Notes: generated from the sequence alone by a model not told the origin. A DNA stretch of 57,764 nt from JAYZQT01 sp964412235 (GCA_964412235.1 CAYPNT010000010.1:1-57764), one strand, 5' to 3'; shown: positions 1-8,992, numbered from the stretch's first letter. Program-made: numbers and translations.

Positions 1-1
1 C

Positions 2-379
2 TTAGGACGACTGGCCAATTTTATAAATGGTGAGCTTTATGGTCGTGTCACAGAATCACCTCTTGGGATGATATTTCCGGATGGTGGCCCATTGCCGCGC
101 CATCCAAGCCAACTGTATGAGGCTCTGTTAGAAGGAGTACTTTTGTTTGGCCTACTACTTTGGTTTGCACGTAAAAAAAATTCTTTCATGCGCACTGGCT
201 TACTGACAGGCGTCTTTCTTACAGGGTACGCTATCTCTCGAGCCTTTGTCGAGATGTTCCGCGAACCCGATCCGCATCTTGGATACCTTTTCATGGAAAC
301 AACTATGGGCCAATGGCTATCGTTACCGCTGTTATTAATTGGAATCTGGCTGATTATTCGCTCAAGAAAATATGTCTAA
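2..379 (+). CDS. lgt: Prolipoprotein diacylglyceryl transferase, C-terminal part (partial)
   Basis: This is the C-terminal end of Lgt, the inner-membrane enzyme that moves diacylglycerol from phosphatidylglycerol to the lipobox cysteine of prolipoproteins. The reading frame is open from the left edge, so the start lies outside the window. The first visible residues (LGRLANFINGELYGR) match the conserved Lgt signature, followed by the HPSQLYEALLEG segment and two C-terminal hydrophobic stretches. An internal ATG at 68 is not the start because the family signature lies upstream of it. The gene overlaps the next one by 8 nt, which suggests cotranscription. Confidence 0.95.
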   Translation, partial: LGRLANFINGELYGRVTESPLGMIFPDGGPLPRHPSQLYEALLEGVLLFGLLLWFARKKNSFMRTGLLTGVFLTGYAISRAFVEMFREPDPHLGYLFMETTMGQWLSLPLLLIGIWLIIRSRKYV

Positions 380-1451
380 ACTTGAAGAGATAATCCGAGA
401 GACAATAAATAAAACGGGACCTATCACGGTCGCTAATTTCATGGAACTTTCATTAGGACACCCAGAATTTGGCTACTATAACACCCGCGATCCAATAGGT
501 TTTGAAGGCGATTTTGTTACTTCGCCGGAGATTAGCCAGGTCTTCGGCGAATTAATCGCGCTTTGGTCAGCAACTTGTTGGGAACAGATGAATTTCCCCA
601 AAAAGGTGGAAGTTATAGAATGTGGTCCGGGTCGGGGAACTCTGATGATGGACTTTTTACGAACCAGTAAAGCCATACCTGAATTTGATAAGGCAATAAA
701 TATACATTTTCTTGAAACGAGCCCAGTACTGAAAGACCGACAGAACAAAACGCTTAATGGCGCAAGTATAAGATGGCACACTTCATTAGATACAGTGCCC
801 ATTGGGCCTACAGTTTTGATTGCTAACGAATTCCTCGACGCTCTCCCGGTCCATCAACTTGTCAAAACACCAGGTGGATGGGCAGAACGGCGTATCAAAC
901 GAGCAGACAAAGGTTTTATGTTTATAACGGATAAACCTTCGTCCAGGACAAAGGCAAAAATTCCAGAAAGTTTGCGCGGTGCCGCTACAGGTTCCATTTA
1001 TGAATATTCATCAGCAGCATTGGAGATCGCGGACAAAATAGTTGAGCGGTTTAAAACGGCCCCTGGATACGCTCTATTTATTGACTATGGGTACGACAAA
1101 TATGAAACGGGGGAAACGCTCCAAGCGGTCAAATCTCAAAGCTATGCTGATATACTCTCTAATCCTGGAGAGGTTGATCTTACAGCCCACGTTAACTTCG
1201 CAGCACTCAGCGAACGTATGAGCCACCTTGGAATGAGGACATTAGGTCCTATAAGCCAAGCGTCTTTTCTAATTAGCTTAGGTATTTTCCGCCGTACCAG
1301 GGACTTGGTCAAAGACGCCAAGTCAGATCAGGCTAGAATGTTAACTTCCGGCACCGGGCGGCTAATAAATCTTCACCAAATGGGCGTTTTATATAAAGTT
1401 TTCGTGGCGATGGGTGCTGACCTACCAATTCCGGCGGGATTTGAACAATGA
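372..1451 (+). CDS. MidA/NDUFAF7-like SAM-dependent methyltransferase
   Basis: The 359-residue protein belongs to the MidA (DUF185) family of class I methyltransferases; the mitochondrial homologue NDUFAF7 methylates an arginine of a complex I subunit. Visible landmarks are GDFVTSPEISQVFGE (residues 47-60) and the SAM-binding loop ECGPGRGT (83-90). Full length for the family. It overlaps lgt by 8 nt and pgeF by 4 nt (ATGA), so these three genes form a tight unit. The bacterial substrate is not established from sequence. Confidence 0.9.
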   Translation: MSKLEEIIRETINKTGPITVANFMELSLGHPEFGYYNTRDPIGFEGDFVTSPEISQVFGELIALWSATCWEQMNFPKKVEVIECGPGRGTLMMDFLRTSKAIPEFDKAINIHFLETSPVLKDRQNKTLNGASIRWHTSLDTVPIGPTVLIANEFLDALPVHQLVKTPGGWAERRIKRADKGFMFITDKPSSRTKAKIPESLRGAATGSIYEYSSAALEIADKIVERFKTAPGYALFIDYGYDKYETGETLQAVKSQSYADILSNPGEVDLTAHVNFAALSERMSHLGMRTLGPISQASFLISLGIFRRTRDLVKDAKSDQARMLTSGTGRLINLHQMGVLYKVFVAMGADLPIPAGFEQ

Positions 1452-2236
1452 CACAAAATTTTCTGAGGTCCACATATTTTAACGAACAACCTAACCTGAA
1501 ACACGGGTTTTTCACGCGGCAAGGGGGCGTAAGTAAAGGAATTTACGCTTCTTTAAATTGTGGGCCAGGTTCACTAGACAGCCTTGAAGCTGTCACAGAA
1601 AATCAACGTCGAGCTTGCGAAAGTCTTGAATTGTCTCACACAAACTTAGTGACCCTCCAACAAGTACATAGTGCAAAATCCATTATCATTACGGAGGCAC
1701 TTCCGAATAGAAAAAACCCGCCACAGGCGGACGCGATGGTCACTCGAACACCGGGGTTAATCCTCGGAATTTTGACCGCCGATTGTGCGCCGATCTTATT
1801 CTGTGATGTCACACATGGTGTAATTGGTGCGGCGCATGCGGGATGGAAGGGAGCACTCAATGGTGTCGTTGAAGGAACTGTCTCTGCAATGCTAAAAATA
1901 GGCGCTAATACAAACGATATAGTCGCAAGTATCGGCCCTTGTATTGCAAAGACCTCTTATCAAGTTGGTGTGGAGTTTTATACCCTATTTGTTGGCCCTG
2001 ACTCGAAAGCATCACGCTTCTTCCAGCGGGAACCTCATAGCGACAAGTATATGTTTGATCTTAGTGGTTACATCCGAGCACGTCTTATAAAAGTTGGAAT
2101 AGCCCGTGTTGAAACTTTTCAAAACGACACCTATGAACAAGTCAAATTATTTTTTAGCTGCCGACGCAATACCCATCACAAGCTCACCGACTACGGTCGT
2201 ATGATATCCGCGATTGCAATAGCAGAATCAAATTAA
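1448..2236 (+). CDS. pgeF: Peptidoglycan editing factor PgeF (YfiH/laccase-domain family)
   Basis: A 262-residue member of the YfiH/DUF152 family. In E. coli this protein removes wrongly incorporated residues from peptidoglycan precursors; other members act as purine nucleoside-processing enzymes. The conserved metal and catalytic residues are visible: QVHS (72-75), ADCAPILF (111-118, Cys113), HAGWKG (His130) and the C-terminal SCRRNTHHKLTDYGRM. The start ATG overlaps the stop of the MidA-like gene (ATGA), which indicates translational coupling. Confidence 0.93.
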   Translation: MTQNFLRSTYFNEQPNLKHGFFTRQGGVSKGIYASLNCGPGSLDSLEAVTENQRRACESLELSHTNLVTLQQVHSAKSIIITEALPNRKNPPQADAMVTRTPGLILGILTADCAPILFCDVTHGVIGAAHAGWKGALNGVVEGTVSAMLKIGANTNDIVASIGPCIAKTSYQVGVEFYTLFVGPDSKASRFFQREPHSDKYMFDLSGYIRARLIKVGIARVETFQNDTYEQVKLFFSCRRNTHHKLTDYGRMISAIAIAESN

Positions 2237-2283
2237 TATGCCCTATATGATCATGTTTATTGTCTTTCTTGTTCTCGGCTTGA

Positions 2284-3174
2284 TTGCTAGTTGTGTACTG
2301 TAACCGACGTCATTTGCTTCTGTGTCTGTTTTTTATTGCCATCGGCTCTTGTCAGCCATTACCTCAACCATTCCATCCAACTTTGGAAAAAAAGGTAGCA
2401 AACCCTACACTAAAACTACCGAAGAGCGGAGATGTCAGCGTTATACGCATTTTAGGTATAGAAAAAGACCTAGCTGAACGATTGTCTCTCGAAATTGTGC
2501 ACGCGTTACGAAAACAAAACTTCCTATCAACTTCGGGGGTCGGTAACAAGCGGAGCATAACCTTAGAAGGGAGGGTGACGGTTTTCGATGGGACAAATCA
2601 GGATATCAAAGTTCAAATAGTATGGGAGCTATTCAATTCGCAAGGATTTTCATTGGGACAACAAAAAAGCAACCTACAAGTCGATAAATTCGGATGGGCA
2701 AACAGAAAAAATAAAACTATCCAGAAACTCGCTACTCACGCGGCCAACAACGTAATCCTCATGCTAAAGCCGCCAACGCCAATAACCAAAACAATTAAAA
2801 AAGAAGCAAGAAGTGTATACCTCTGGCCTATTTACGGTGCCCCATCCGACGCCGCCGCATTCCTCCGCGAACAGCTTATTTTTTATCTAAAACAAAAATC
2901 CATTCGCATTATTTCCAAACTCCAAGAAAAAACGCTTGTATTAATGGGCGAGGTGTCACTCCTCGCATCCAGAACAGACAAAAAAACACTGGTAATTCGA
3001 TGGACGTTATTCAGACCAGACGGAGGAGAGATTGGCAATCTTTACCAAGAGAAAGAGGTACCAAACCACGTTCTTGAGTTAGACTGGCCAGATATAGCAA
3101 AGACTATAGCAAACACTGCAGCACAAGGCATTGTAGAACTTCTTTCGAAGACACTGGACAGACAAATTTATTAA
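2284..3174 (+). CDS. Putative lipoprotein with an internal duplication, function unknown
   Basis: I do not recognise a named family. The N-terminus is a lipoprotein signal: a positively charged NRRH, a hydrophobic run, then IGSC with the candidate lipidated Cys at residue 23. The start is uncertain: TTG at 2284 or GTG at 2293, both non-ATG. Residues about 51-163 and 177-288 appear to be two copies of one domain. Each has a beta-rich half ending in W-x-LF...G (114-121 and 240-247) and a C-terminal helix beginning W...I..(A/T).AA. The position between pgeF and prs implies a periplasm-facing membrane-anchored protein. The gene starts 48 nt after pgeF. Confidence 0.75.
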   Translation: MLVVYCNRRHLLLCLFFIAIGSCQPLPQPFHPTLEKKVANPTLKLPKSGDVSVIRILGIEKDLAERLSLEIVHALRKQNFLSTSGVGNKRSITLEGRVTVFDGTNQDIKVQIVWELFNSQGFSLGQQKSNLQVDKFGWANRKNKTIQKLATHAANNVILMLKPPTPITKTIKKEARSVYLWPIYGAPSDAAAFLREQLIFYLKQKSIRIISKLQEKTLVLMGEVSLLASRTDKKTLVIRWTLFRPDGGEIGNLYQEKEVPNHVLELDWPDIAKTIANTAAQGIVELLSKTLDRQIY

Positions 3175-3316
3175 AATGGCCAGCGACTCCTTCCAGAATC
3201 GCAAATTGTTTACACGTAATAAGCCCGCTGTTATTTTGCAATCGGCTCCTATGAGGGGCACTGATTTGATAAACGAGAATTTAGCCAAACCAAGACATAA
3301 CGGGAAGATGCCGCAC

Positions 3317-4249
3317 ATGAAGATTATTGCGTGCAATAGCAATCGGCCGATGTCTGAAGCCATTGCCGCGTATTTAGATTTAACACTCACTAAGGCGAGT
3401 GTACGACGATTTTCTGATATGGAGTGCTTTGTAGAAATCCAGGAAAATATACGCGGCGAAGATGTTTTTATAGTCCAATCAACCTCTTACCCAGCTAACG
3501 ATCATCTTATGGAATTGCTAGTAGCACTAGATGCTGTTAGACGCGGTTCCGCCAGTCGCATTACTGCCGTGATTCCCTACTTTGGATATGCCCGTCAGGA
3601 CCGTAAATCTGGTCCTCGAACCCCAATTTCAGCAAAATTAGTGGCTAATCTGATTACTATTGCAGGCGCCGATCGTGTACTAACACTGGATTTACACGCT
3701 GGACAAATTCAAGGTTTCTTTGACATTCCATTAGATAATTTATTTGCCGCACCGGTATTTGTCCCCCATATCGAAGAAACTTTCGAGAAAGACAGCCTCG
3801 TTATGGTTTCACCGGATGTTGGGGGAGTAGTCCGTGCTCGGGCATTTGCAAAGCGTCTTAACGCAGACCTTGCTATCATTGATAAACGAAGGGAACAGGC
3901 GGGTGTTTCCGAGGTCATGCATATAATCGGTGATGTAAGGGACCGTACCTGTATTCTTGTAGACGATATAGTCGATTCTGGTGGCACATTGTGTAATGCG
4001 GCAAAAGCGTTAATGGAAGCGGGTGCCAGCGGCGTTCACGCATATATAACTCACGGTGTGTTATCGGGTGAGGCCGTAAAACGAGTTTCGTCATCACCAC
4101 TTAAATCAATGTTCATCACGGATTCGATACAGGGTACCGAAGCCGTTAAAGAGGCAAAAAATATCGAGCAAATAACTATCGCACCGTTGATGGCGGAGGC
4201 GATAGGCCGGATAAGTGATTCAAGATCTGTATCCAGTCTGTTTGACTAA
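3317..4249 (+). CDS. prs: Ribose-phosphate pyrophosphokinase
   Basis: Makes PRPP from ribose 5-phosphate and ATP in the cytoplasm for nucleotide, His and Trp synthesis. Starting at the ATG at 3317 gives 310 residues, the normal family length and the usual MKIIACNSN-type start; the frame stays open back to 3176, but that extra 47 residues is atypical and probably untranslated. Visible motifs: flexible ATP loop YFGYARQDRK (88-97), DLHAGQIQGFFDIP (125-138) and the PRPP-binding loop VDDIVDSGGTL (215-225). It stands alone between the lipoprotein gene and rplY and is full length. Confidence 0.96.
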   Translation: MKIIACNSNRPMSEAIAAYLDLTLTKASVRRFSDMECFVEIQENIRGEDVFIVQSTSYPANDHLMELLVALDAVRRGSASRITAVIPYFGYARQDRKSGPRTPISAKLVANLITIAGADRVLTLDLHAGQIQGFFDIPLDNLFAAPVFVPHIEETFEKDSLVMVSPDVGGVVRARAFAKRLNADLAIIDKRREQAGVSEVMHIIGDVRDRTCILVDDIVDSGGTLCNAAKALMEAGASGVHAYITHGVLSGEAVKRVSSSPLKSMFITDSIQGTEAVKEAKNIEQITIAPLMAEAIGRISDSRSVSSLFD

Positions 4250-4305
4250 AGGGTTTTTTAAGGCTAAATACCCGCGCCTCGCTGGAGAATAATGGGGTAT
4301 TTTGT

Positions 4306-4329
4306 AGCCGGCCCCCCTTTAGGCCGGTT
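4306..4329 (+). terminator. Hairpin between prs and rplY, possible weak terminator
   Basis: An 8-bp stem (4306-4313 with 4322-4329; core CCGGCC/GGCCGG) encloses an 8-nt loop and is followed by TTGTCTGTTT, only a modest U-tract. It could end prs transcription partly or act as an rplY leader element, since the rplY ribosome site GGAGGAA starts 10 nt further on. Confidence 0.5.
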
Positions 4330-4350
4330 TGTCTGTTTGGAGGAAATAAT

Positions 4351-5046
4351 ATGGCGGAGGTCGATACTGTACCAGCGTCGCCGCGGGAAAGTGCCGGTAA
4401 GGGGTCCGCACGCCTAGCCCGCCGCAACGGAATGGTACCTGCTGTAATATATGGCAACAAAAAAGAGCCAGTTTTACTGACTCTCGAACGTAGAATCCTA
4501 GATCGTGAACTTGATAATCCCCGATTTTTCATACGCCTGATTGATGTGGAATTAGATGGCAATAAACACCGAGTATTGCCAAGGGATGTCCAGTTCCATC
4601 CCGTGTCGGACACCCCACTGCACGTCGATTTTTTGCGGTTTGATCCTAAACGAAAAATCACTGTCGCAGTTCCGGTTAGCTTCGATGGAGAGAATGACTC
4701 ACCGGGTCTAAAACGCGGCGGGGTGCTAAACGTTGTGCGTTATGAAGTTGAGGTTTTGTGCACCGCGGACAATATTCCGCAGGAACTTTTACTTCATGTA
4801 GCAGGACTAGACATTGGTGATTCAATACATGCAAGTAGCGTCACTCTAGGGGAAGGTGTGGAATTCGCAATTTCCGATCGTGATTTTACAATCGCAACAA
4901 TTTCTGCTCCAACCATTATCGTGGAGCCAGTTGCGGACGAAGCTGAAGAAGGAGAAGAAACAGAAGAGGCCGAGGGTGATGCGGAGGCTTCAGAGGATAG
5001 TGATGAAAGCCCAACCGAAGAAGGAGGAGAGAGCAACGACAGCTAA
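4351..5046 (+). CDS. rplY: 50S ribosomal protein L25, long (TL5/Ctc) form
   Basis: Binds 5S rRNA in the large ribosomal subunit. The 231-residue protein is the two-domain form: an N-terminal L25 domain (about 5-95, with the usual GKGSARLARRNGMVPAVIYG-like start) and a C-terminal TL5/Ctc beta domain (about 100-190). Residues 195-231 form a strongly acidic, low-complexity tail rich in Glu, Ser and Asp. A good ribosome site (GGAGGAA) precedes the ATG. The rplY-pth-ychF order is common in proteobacteria. Confidence 0.95.
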   Translation: MAEVDTVPASPRESAGKGSARLARRNGMVPAVIYGNKKEPVLLTLERRILDRELDNPRFFIRLIDVELDGNKHRVLPRDVQFHPVSDTPLHVDFLRFDPKRKITVAVPVSFDGENDSPGLKRGGVLNVVRYEVEVLCTADNIPQELLLHVAGLDIGDSIHASSVTLGEGVEFAISDRDFTIATISAPTIIVEPVADEAEEGEETEEAEGDAEASEDSDESPTEEGGESNDS

Positions 5047-5082
5047 GCGATCGTCTCCACCCACCGTAACCAGTGACCATTG

Positions 5083-5679
5083 ATGCTTATTTTAGCTGGA
5101 CTTGGAAACCCTGGTGCTAAACATAACCACCAGCGTCATAATATTGGTTTTATTGCCGCCGATGAAATAATACGACGTCATAGCCTCGTTCTTCGTCGAA
5201 CACGCCATCATGCATATGTTGCGGAAGGAAAAATCGCTGGTGAGAAGGTCCTCCTGCTAAAACCTAAAACTTTTATGAACGAATCAGGCCGTGCACTTGG
5301 ATCTGCTGTTAGGTACCTCAAGATCCGACCGCGCCAAGTGACAGTTTTATGCGATGAACTTGATCTTGCTCCGGGAAAAGTACGGGTAAAGGTAGGGGGC
5401 GGCCACGCCGGCCATAACGGCATTCGCAGTATATCCTCACACATTGGTCAAGACTTTCGTCGTATAAGAATTGGAATTGGCCACCCCGGCAATCAAAAGA
5501 AAGTAAATAGATATGTTTTATCGGACTTTTATAAAAGTGAACGCGATTGGGTAAAGAAAACTGTGGACGCCATATCGGAAGCGTTGCCTATACTAATTGC
5601 GGGAGATAATACCGGGTTTATGACAAAAGTAGCTTTCCTCGCGCCCCCACCCAACCAAAGAAAAAGTCAAACGGATTAA
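5083..5679 (+). CDS. pth: Peptidyl-tRNA hydrolase
   Basis: Recycles peptidyl-tRNAs released from stalled ribosomes by cleaving the ester bond. With the ATG at 5083 it has 198 residues, typical for bacterial Pth. The substrate-binding and catalytic residues are in place: N-terminal LAGLGNPG, His19 in QRHNIGF, the Asn of FMNESG, and Asp of CDELDLAPGKVR, then GGGHAGHNGIRS. A TTG directly upstream (5080) is in frame but less likely. It lies 36 nt after rplY and 5 nt before ychF. Confidence 0.96.
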   Translation: MLILAGLGNPGAKHNHQRHNIGFIAADEIIRRHSLVLRRTRHHAYVAEGKIAGEKVLLLKPKTFMNESGRALGSAVRYLKIRPRQVTVLCDELDLAPGKVRVKVGGGHAGHNGIRSISSHIGQDFRRIRIGIGHPGNQKKVNRYVLSDFYKSERDWVKKTVDAISEALPILIAGDNTGFMTKVAFLAPPPNQRKSQTD

Positions 5680-5684
5680 ATATA

Positions 5685-6785
5685 ATGGGTTTTCAGTGCG
5701 GTATTGTAGGCCTCCCCAACGTGGGAAAATCAACGCTTTTCAATGCATTAACAGCAACCAGTGCGGCAGACGCTAAAAACTATCCCTTTTGTACGGTTGA
5801 CCCTAATGCGGGTCAGGTAACAGTTCCGGATGATCGGTTAGGTGTGATTGCGCAACTAGCAAATTCAAGGAATAACGTTCCAACGACTGTTGAGTTTGTA
5901 GATATTGCCGGCCTAGTGAAAGGTGCTAGCCGAGGAGAAGGCCTTGGGAATAAGTTTCTTGCCCACATAAGGGAGGTGTCAGCAATCGTACATGTCTTAC
6001 GTTGTTTTAATGGCACAGATGTTACTCATATTTTAGGTAAAGTGGACCCGTTAGCAGACGCTGAAATCGTTGATACGGAATTAATGCTGGCTGATTTACA
6101 AAGTCTTGAGCGCCGCACTGAGTTACTCATTAAGAAAACTCGGGGAGGAGATCAAGAAGCGAAGGCGACACTCTCGCTCGTCCAGCGGACTTGTAAAATA
6201 TTAGAACAAGGAAAACCCGCAAGATCTTTGGAGATATCCAAAGAAGAAAAGGGTCTGTTTGACAGCATGCAATTACTGACCGCAAAGCCCGTAATGTACG
6301 TTTGTAATGTAGATGATGAATGCGCTGCCACCGGAAATAACCTTTCTGAAATGGTTGCCAACCGGGCGAAAGCCGAAGGCTCCGCTTGCGTTGTTATATC
6401 TGCCGGTATTGAGGCAGAAATTGCTCAACTGGAAAATACAGTTGAAAAAAAAGAGTTTCTCAAAAGTCTTGAATTAGAACGAACGGGACTCGAACAGGTT
6501 ATAAAGGCTGGATACAGTCTGCTTGGACTAATTACATATTTTACGGCAGGTCCGAACGAAGCCCGCGCACGGACTATTCCCAGAAATACGACGGCTGTAG
6601 AAGCCGCCGGAATCATACACACAGATTTCGCCCGGGGTTTTATCTGCGCCGAAACAATCTCGTACGCCGACTACGTATCAAGTGCAGGAGAGGTCGGAGC
6701 AAAAGAAGCAGGGCGAATGAGACAGGAAGGCCGAGACTATATTGTTAAAGACGGGGAAGTAGTGCTTTTCCGTTTTAACGTATGA
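5685..6785 (+). CDS. ychF: Redox-regulated ATPase YchF (OLA1 family)
   Basis: A TRAFAC-class P-loop protein of the Obg group that prefers ATP to GTP and is linked to ribosome binding and oxidative-stress response. The 366-residue length is normal. The P-loop GLPNVGKS is at residues 9-16, FVDIAGLVKGASRGEGLGN forms the G3/switch region, YVCNVDDE replaces the G4 NKxD as usual for YchF, and the C-terminus carries the TGS-type domain (LITYFTAGPNEARA onwards). It follows pth by 5 nt, a conserved pairing. Confidence 0.96.
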   Translation: MGFQCGIVGLPNVGKSTLFNALTATSAADAKNYPFCTVDPNAGQVTVPDDRLGVIAQLANSRNNVPTTVEFVDIAGLVKGASRGEGLGNKFLAHIREVSAIVHVLRCFNGTDVTHILGKVDPLADAEIVDTELMLADLQSLERRTELLIKKTRGGDQEAKATLSLVQRTCKILEQGKPARSLEISKEEKGLFDSMQLLTAKPVMYVCNVDDECAATGNNLSEMVANRAKAEGSACVVISAGIEAEIAQLENTVEKKEFLKSLELERTGLEQVIKAGYSLLGLITYFTAGPNEARARTIPRNTTAVEAAGIIHTDFARGFICAETISYADYVSSAGEVGAKEAGRMRQEGRDYIVKDGEVVLFRFNV

Positions 6786-6898
6786 CTGGACCGGTTAAAC
6801 TATGCGAAGATACCGTTATAATGACTACCAAATAGCAATCAAAACTTCTTATATTTTCAATCGGTGAATTTTATAAATAATCTATGGAGGGGAGAATT

Positions 6899-7573
6899 AT
6901 GGGACAAACCATTTCGCTAACGACAACTGACGGACACAATCTCGACGCATATAAAGCGGAACCCAAAGGTACGCCTAAAGGCGCACTGGTAGTAATCCAA
7001 GAAATATTCGGTGTTAATGGCCAAATTCGGCGGACTGTGGATTATTTTGCTGACCAAGGTTACGTTGCGATTGCGCCTGCTCTTTTTGATCGTATAGAAA
7101 AGGGAATCGAACTTACCTACAACGAAGATGACTTCGCGACGGGTCGTGAAACACGTCAAAAAATTACCGACGATTGGATTACTTCTGACATTACCGCGGC
7201 TGTCCAAGACGTTTCTTCGGCGGGTAATGTAAGCGTGATTGGATTTTGCTTTGGCGGCTATGCGACCTATATAGCAGCCTGTACGGTTGACGGTCTTTCT
7301 GCGGCTATGCCGTTTTATGGCGGTGGAATAGCTGCAAAGGTGGCAGAAATGCAACCAAAATGTCCAACCCAATTTCATATGGGTGATAACGACGCAGCAA
7401 TCCCTCTCGATGATTTACAAAAAATCAAGGATGCTCTTCAAGACAGTCCACTCTACGTCTACGATGACTCCGGGCACGGCTTTACATGTGACGACCGTGA
7501 TTCCTATAACGCGGGCGCAACCCAGAGAGCGTATGCTCGCGCACTAGAATGGGTCAGCCAACACACAGCTTAA
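6899..7573 (+). CDS. Dienelactone hydrolase family protein
   Basis: An alpha/beta hydrolase of the dienelactone hydrolase family, cytoplasmic. The catalytic triad is recognisable: Cys117 in GFCFGG, Asp165 in MGDNDAAIP and His193 in DSGHGF, plus the conserved Glu36 in QEIFG. Starting at ATG 6899 gives 224 residues; the ATG at 6884 overlaps the purine-rich ribosome site (GGAGGGGAG) and is unlikely. It is a single-gene unit bounded downstream by a strong terminator. True dienelactone or another lactone/ester substrate cannot be told apart; no chlorocatechol genes are near. Confidence 0.88.
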   Translation: MGQTISLTTTDGHNLDAYKAEPKGTPKGALVVIQEIFGVNGQIRRTVDYFADQGYVAIAPALFDRIEKGIELTYNEDDFATGRETRQKITDDWITSDITAAVQDVSSAGNVSVIGFCFGGYATYIAACTVDGLSAAMPFYGGGIAAKVAEMQPKCPTQFHMGDNDAAIPLDDLQKIKDALQDSPLYVYDDSGHGFTCDDRDSYNAGATQRAYARALEWVSQHTA

Positions 7574-7592
7574 AAAATAGATAAACAGTTAA

Positions 7593-7620
7593 ACCCTCGT
7601 CTTATTGGGCGGGGGTTTTA
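7593..7620 (+). terminator. Rho-independent terminator after the dienelactone hydrolase gene
   Basis: A 9-bp stem (7593-7601 with 7608-7616, two G-U pairs) closes a 6-nt loop and runs straight into TTTTATTCTC. It lies 20 nt after the stop codon. A second perfect 8-bp hairpin (7624-7631 with 7639-7646) follows at once. Confidence 0.85.
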
Positions 7621-7788
7621 TTCTCTCGAGTGTTACAGACTCGAGAAACCCAGTCGAGGTACACTCCAAAACAGCCAACACCAGAGTACTTTGCCAACCC
7701 GAAACCACTGTTTTAGCTCATCCGGCAAGACAGACTAATATGTTCATGAACGAATGAGGCAGCACCAGAACTAACCAAATAAAACCCT

Positions 7789-8169
7789 TTATTCCGGTTT
7801 GTGGCAAACAGCCTGCAATTTATTTCCGTCAGGATCCCGAACATATGCACCGTAGTAATGATCATGATAATGTTTTCGCAGTCCTGGCAACCCTTCGTCA
7901 GTGCCTCCGGAGGCTAGAGCCATTGAGTGAAAATCGTCAACAACCATCCGACTGACTGCATGAAATGCTACGTGAGTTCCATTTCCGACCGACGCGACCT
8001 TCCTATCGAAAGGCAACATCACAAAAAATCGTGATCCTGATCGATCACCATAACAAATCAAAGTTTCGCGTTCAAAAGCACGCGTATGTCCCAGAACTTC
8101 TAAAACGGCGTCATGAAATAAACCCGCTCGGGTTAGGTCCCGGGTACCTATTGTTACATGTCCAAACAT
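7789..8169 (-). CDS. VOC-family (glyoxalase/bleomycin-resistance fold) protein
   Basis: A single-domain vicinal-oxygen-chelate protein of 126 residues when started at the ATG at 8169 (MFGHVTIGTRDL, the usual VOC opening); an in-frame ATG at 8193 would add eight residues. The C-terminal YYGAYVRDPDGNKLQAVCHK strand is typical, including the metal-ligand-like positions. Members include lactoylglutathione lyases, dioxygenases and resistance proteins; no specific substrate can be given. It lies downstream of petC in the same direction, 58 nt away. Confidence 0.8.
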   Translation of the reverse strand: MFGHVTIGTRDLTRAGLFHDAVLEVLGHTRAFERETLICYGDRSGSRFFVMLPFDRKVASVGNGTHVAFHAVSRMVVDDFHSMALASGGTDEGLPGLRKHYHDHYYGAYVRDPDGNKLQAVCHKPE

Positions 8170-8227
8170 ACATAGCCCAAGGACCAACGACATTTAATCA
8201 CTCGCCTCAGAGGAACTGCCGCAGAGG

Positions 8228-8992
8228 TTAATGAACTTTAGACCAAATCCGCCTTTTTACCACGTACAAGAGGCCAGTAAAAAACAAAAGGAAAAGGACG
8301 ACCTTGACGCCCATTCGTTTGCGCTCTTCAAGCTCGGGTTCGGCGGTCCAGGCTAGGAAAGTGACAACATCTTCTGCCTGCTGCTTCACGGTTGCTTTAG
8401 TACCATCTGTGTATTCAACACCATCTTCTTGCAATGGAGCCGCCATAGCTATCAACTTTCCCGCAAAATATTTGTTATAATTCATCCCTTCTGGGACTTT
8501 CACACTCGCGGGAGCGTCCTTATAACCTGTCAAAAGAGCGTGAATATAATCAGCACCTCCAATACGTGCCTTTACTATCAGAGACAAATCAGGAGGTAAC
8601 GCTCCGTTATTAGAGGCACGGGCCGCATTGTCATTAGGAAACGGTGATTTAAAACGATCAGATGGCAAGCCCGAACGGCTTTCAATTTCTCCATCTGCAT
8701 TTGGTTCCGTAGGGAATTCTCTCTCAGCAGCTATCTTTTTTACTTCAGCTTCTGAAAAACCAATATCCCTGAGATTGCGATAAGCCACAAGTCTCAGGCT
8801 GTGGCAACCCGAACAAACCTCATTATACACCTTGAAACCTCTACGTAAGGCTTCCCGATCAAATGTGCCAAAAAGCCCCGAGTGCTTCCATTGATGTTCA
8901 GGGGCATGTTTAGAATCACCCGCCGCTTGTGAAGACGACGTTACGAAGGCGAAGATTCCAGCGACAATTAGCGTTTTTATTATTTTCATCAT
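8228..8992 (-). CDS. petC: Ubiquinol-cytochrome c reductase, cytochrome c1
   Basis: The haem-c subunit of the bc1 complex, passing electrons from the Rieske protein to soluble cytochrome c on the periplasmic side. The 254-residue protein has an N-terminal signal peptide (cleavage near AAGDS), the haem motif CSGCH (Cys60, Cys63, His64), the axial methionine region MAAPLQEDG (Met183) and a C-terminal anchor helix (about 229-246). The start overlaps the petB stop by 4 nt, so it is coupled to petB as the last gene of petABC. Confidence 0.97.
   Translation of the reverse strand: MMKIIKTLIVAGIFAFVTSSSQAAGDSKHAPEHQWKHSGLFGTFDREALRRGFKVYNEVCSGCHSLRLVAYRNLRDIGFSEAEVKKIAAEREFPTEPNADGEIESRSGLPSDRFKSPFPNDNAARASNNGALPPDLSLIVKARIGGADYIHALLTGYKDAPASVKVPEGMNYNKYFAGKLIAMAAPLQEDGVEYTDGTKATVKQQAEDVVTFLAWTAEPELEERKRMGVKVVLFLLFFTGLLYVVKRRIWSKVH

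Noticed and set aside
3176..3316. 47-residue N-terminal extension of Prs
   Set aside because: The frame is open, but Prs starts at MKIIACNSN in all usual members and the extension has no motif.
4794..5036. Ser-rich minus-strand frame antisense to rplY
   Set aside because: It is the complement of the acidic low-complexity tail of L25, an expected shadow.
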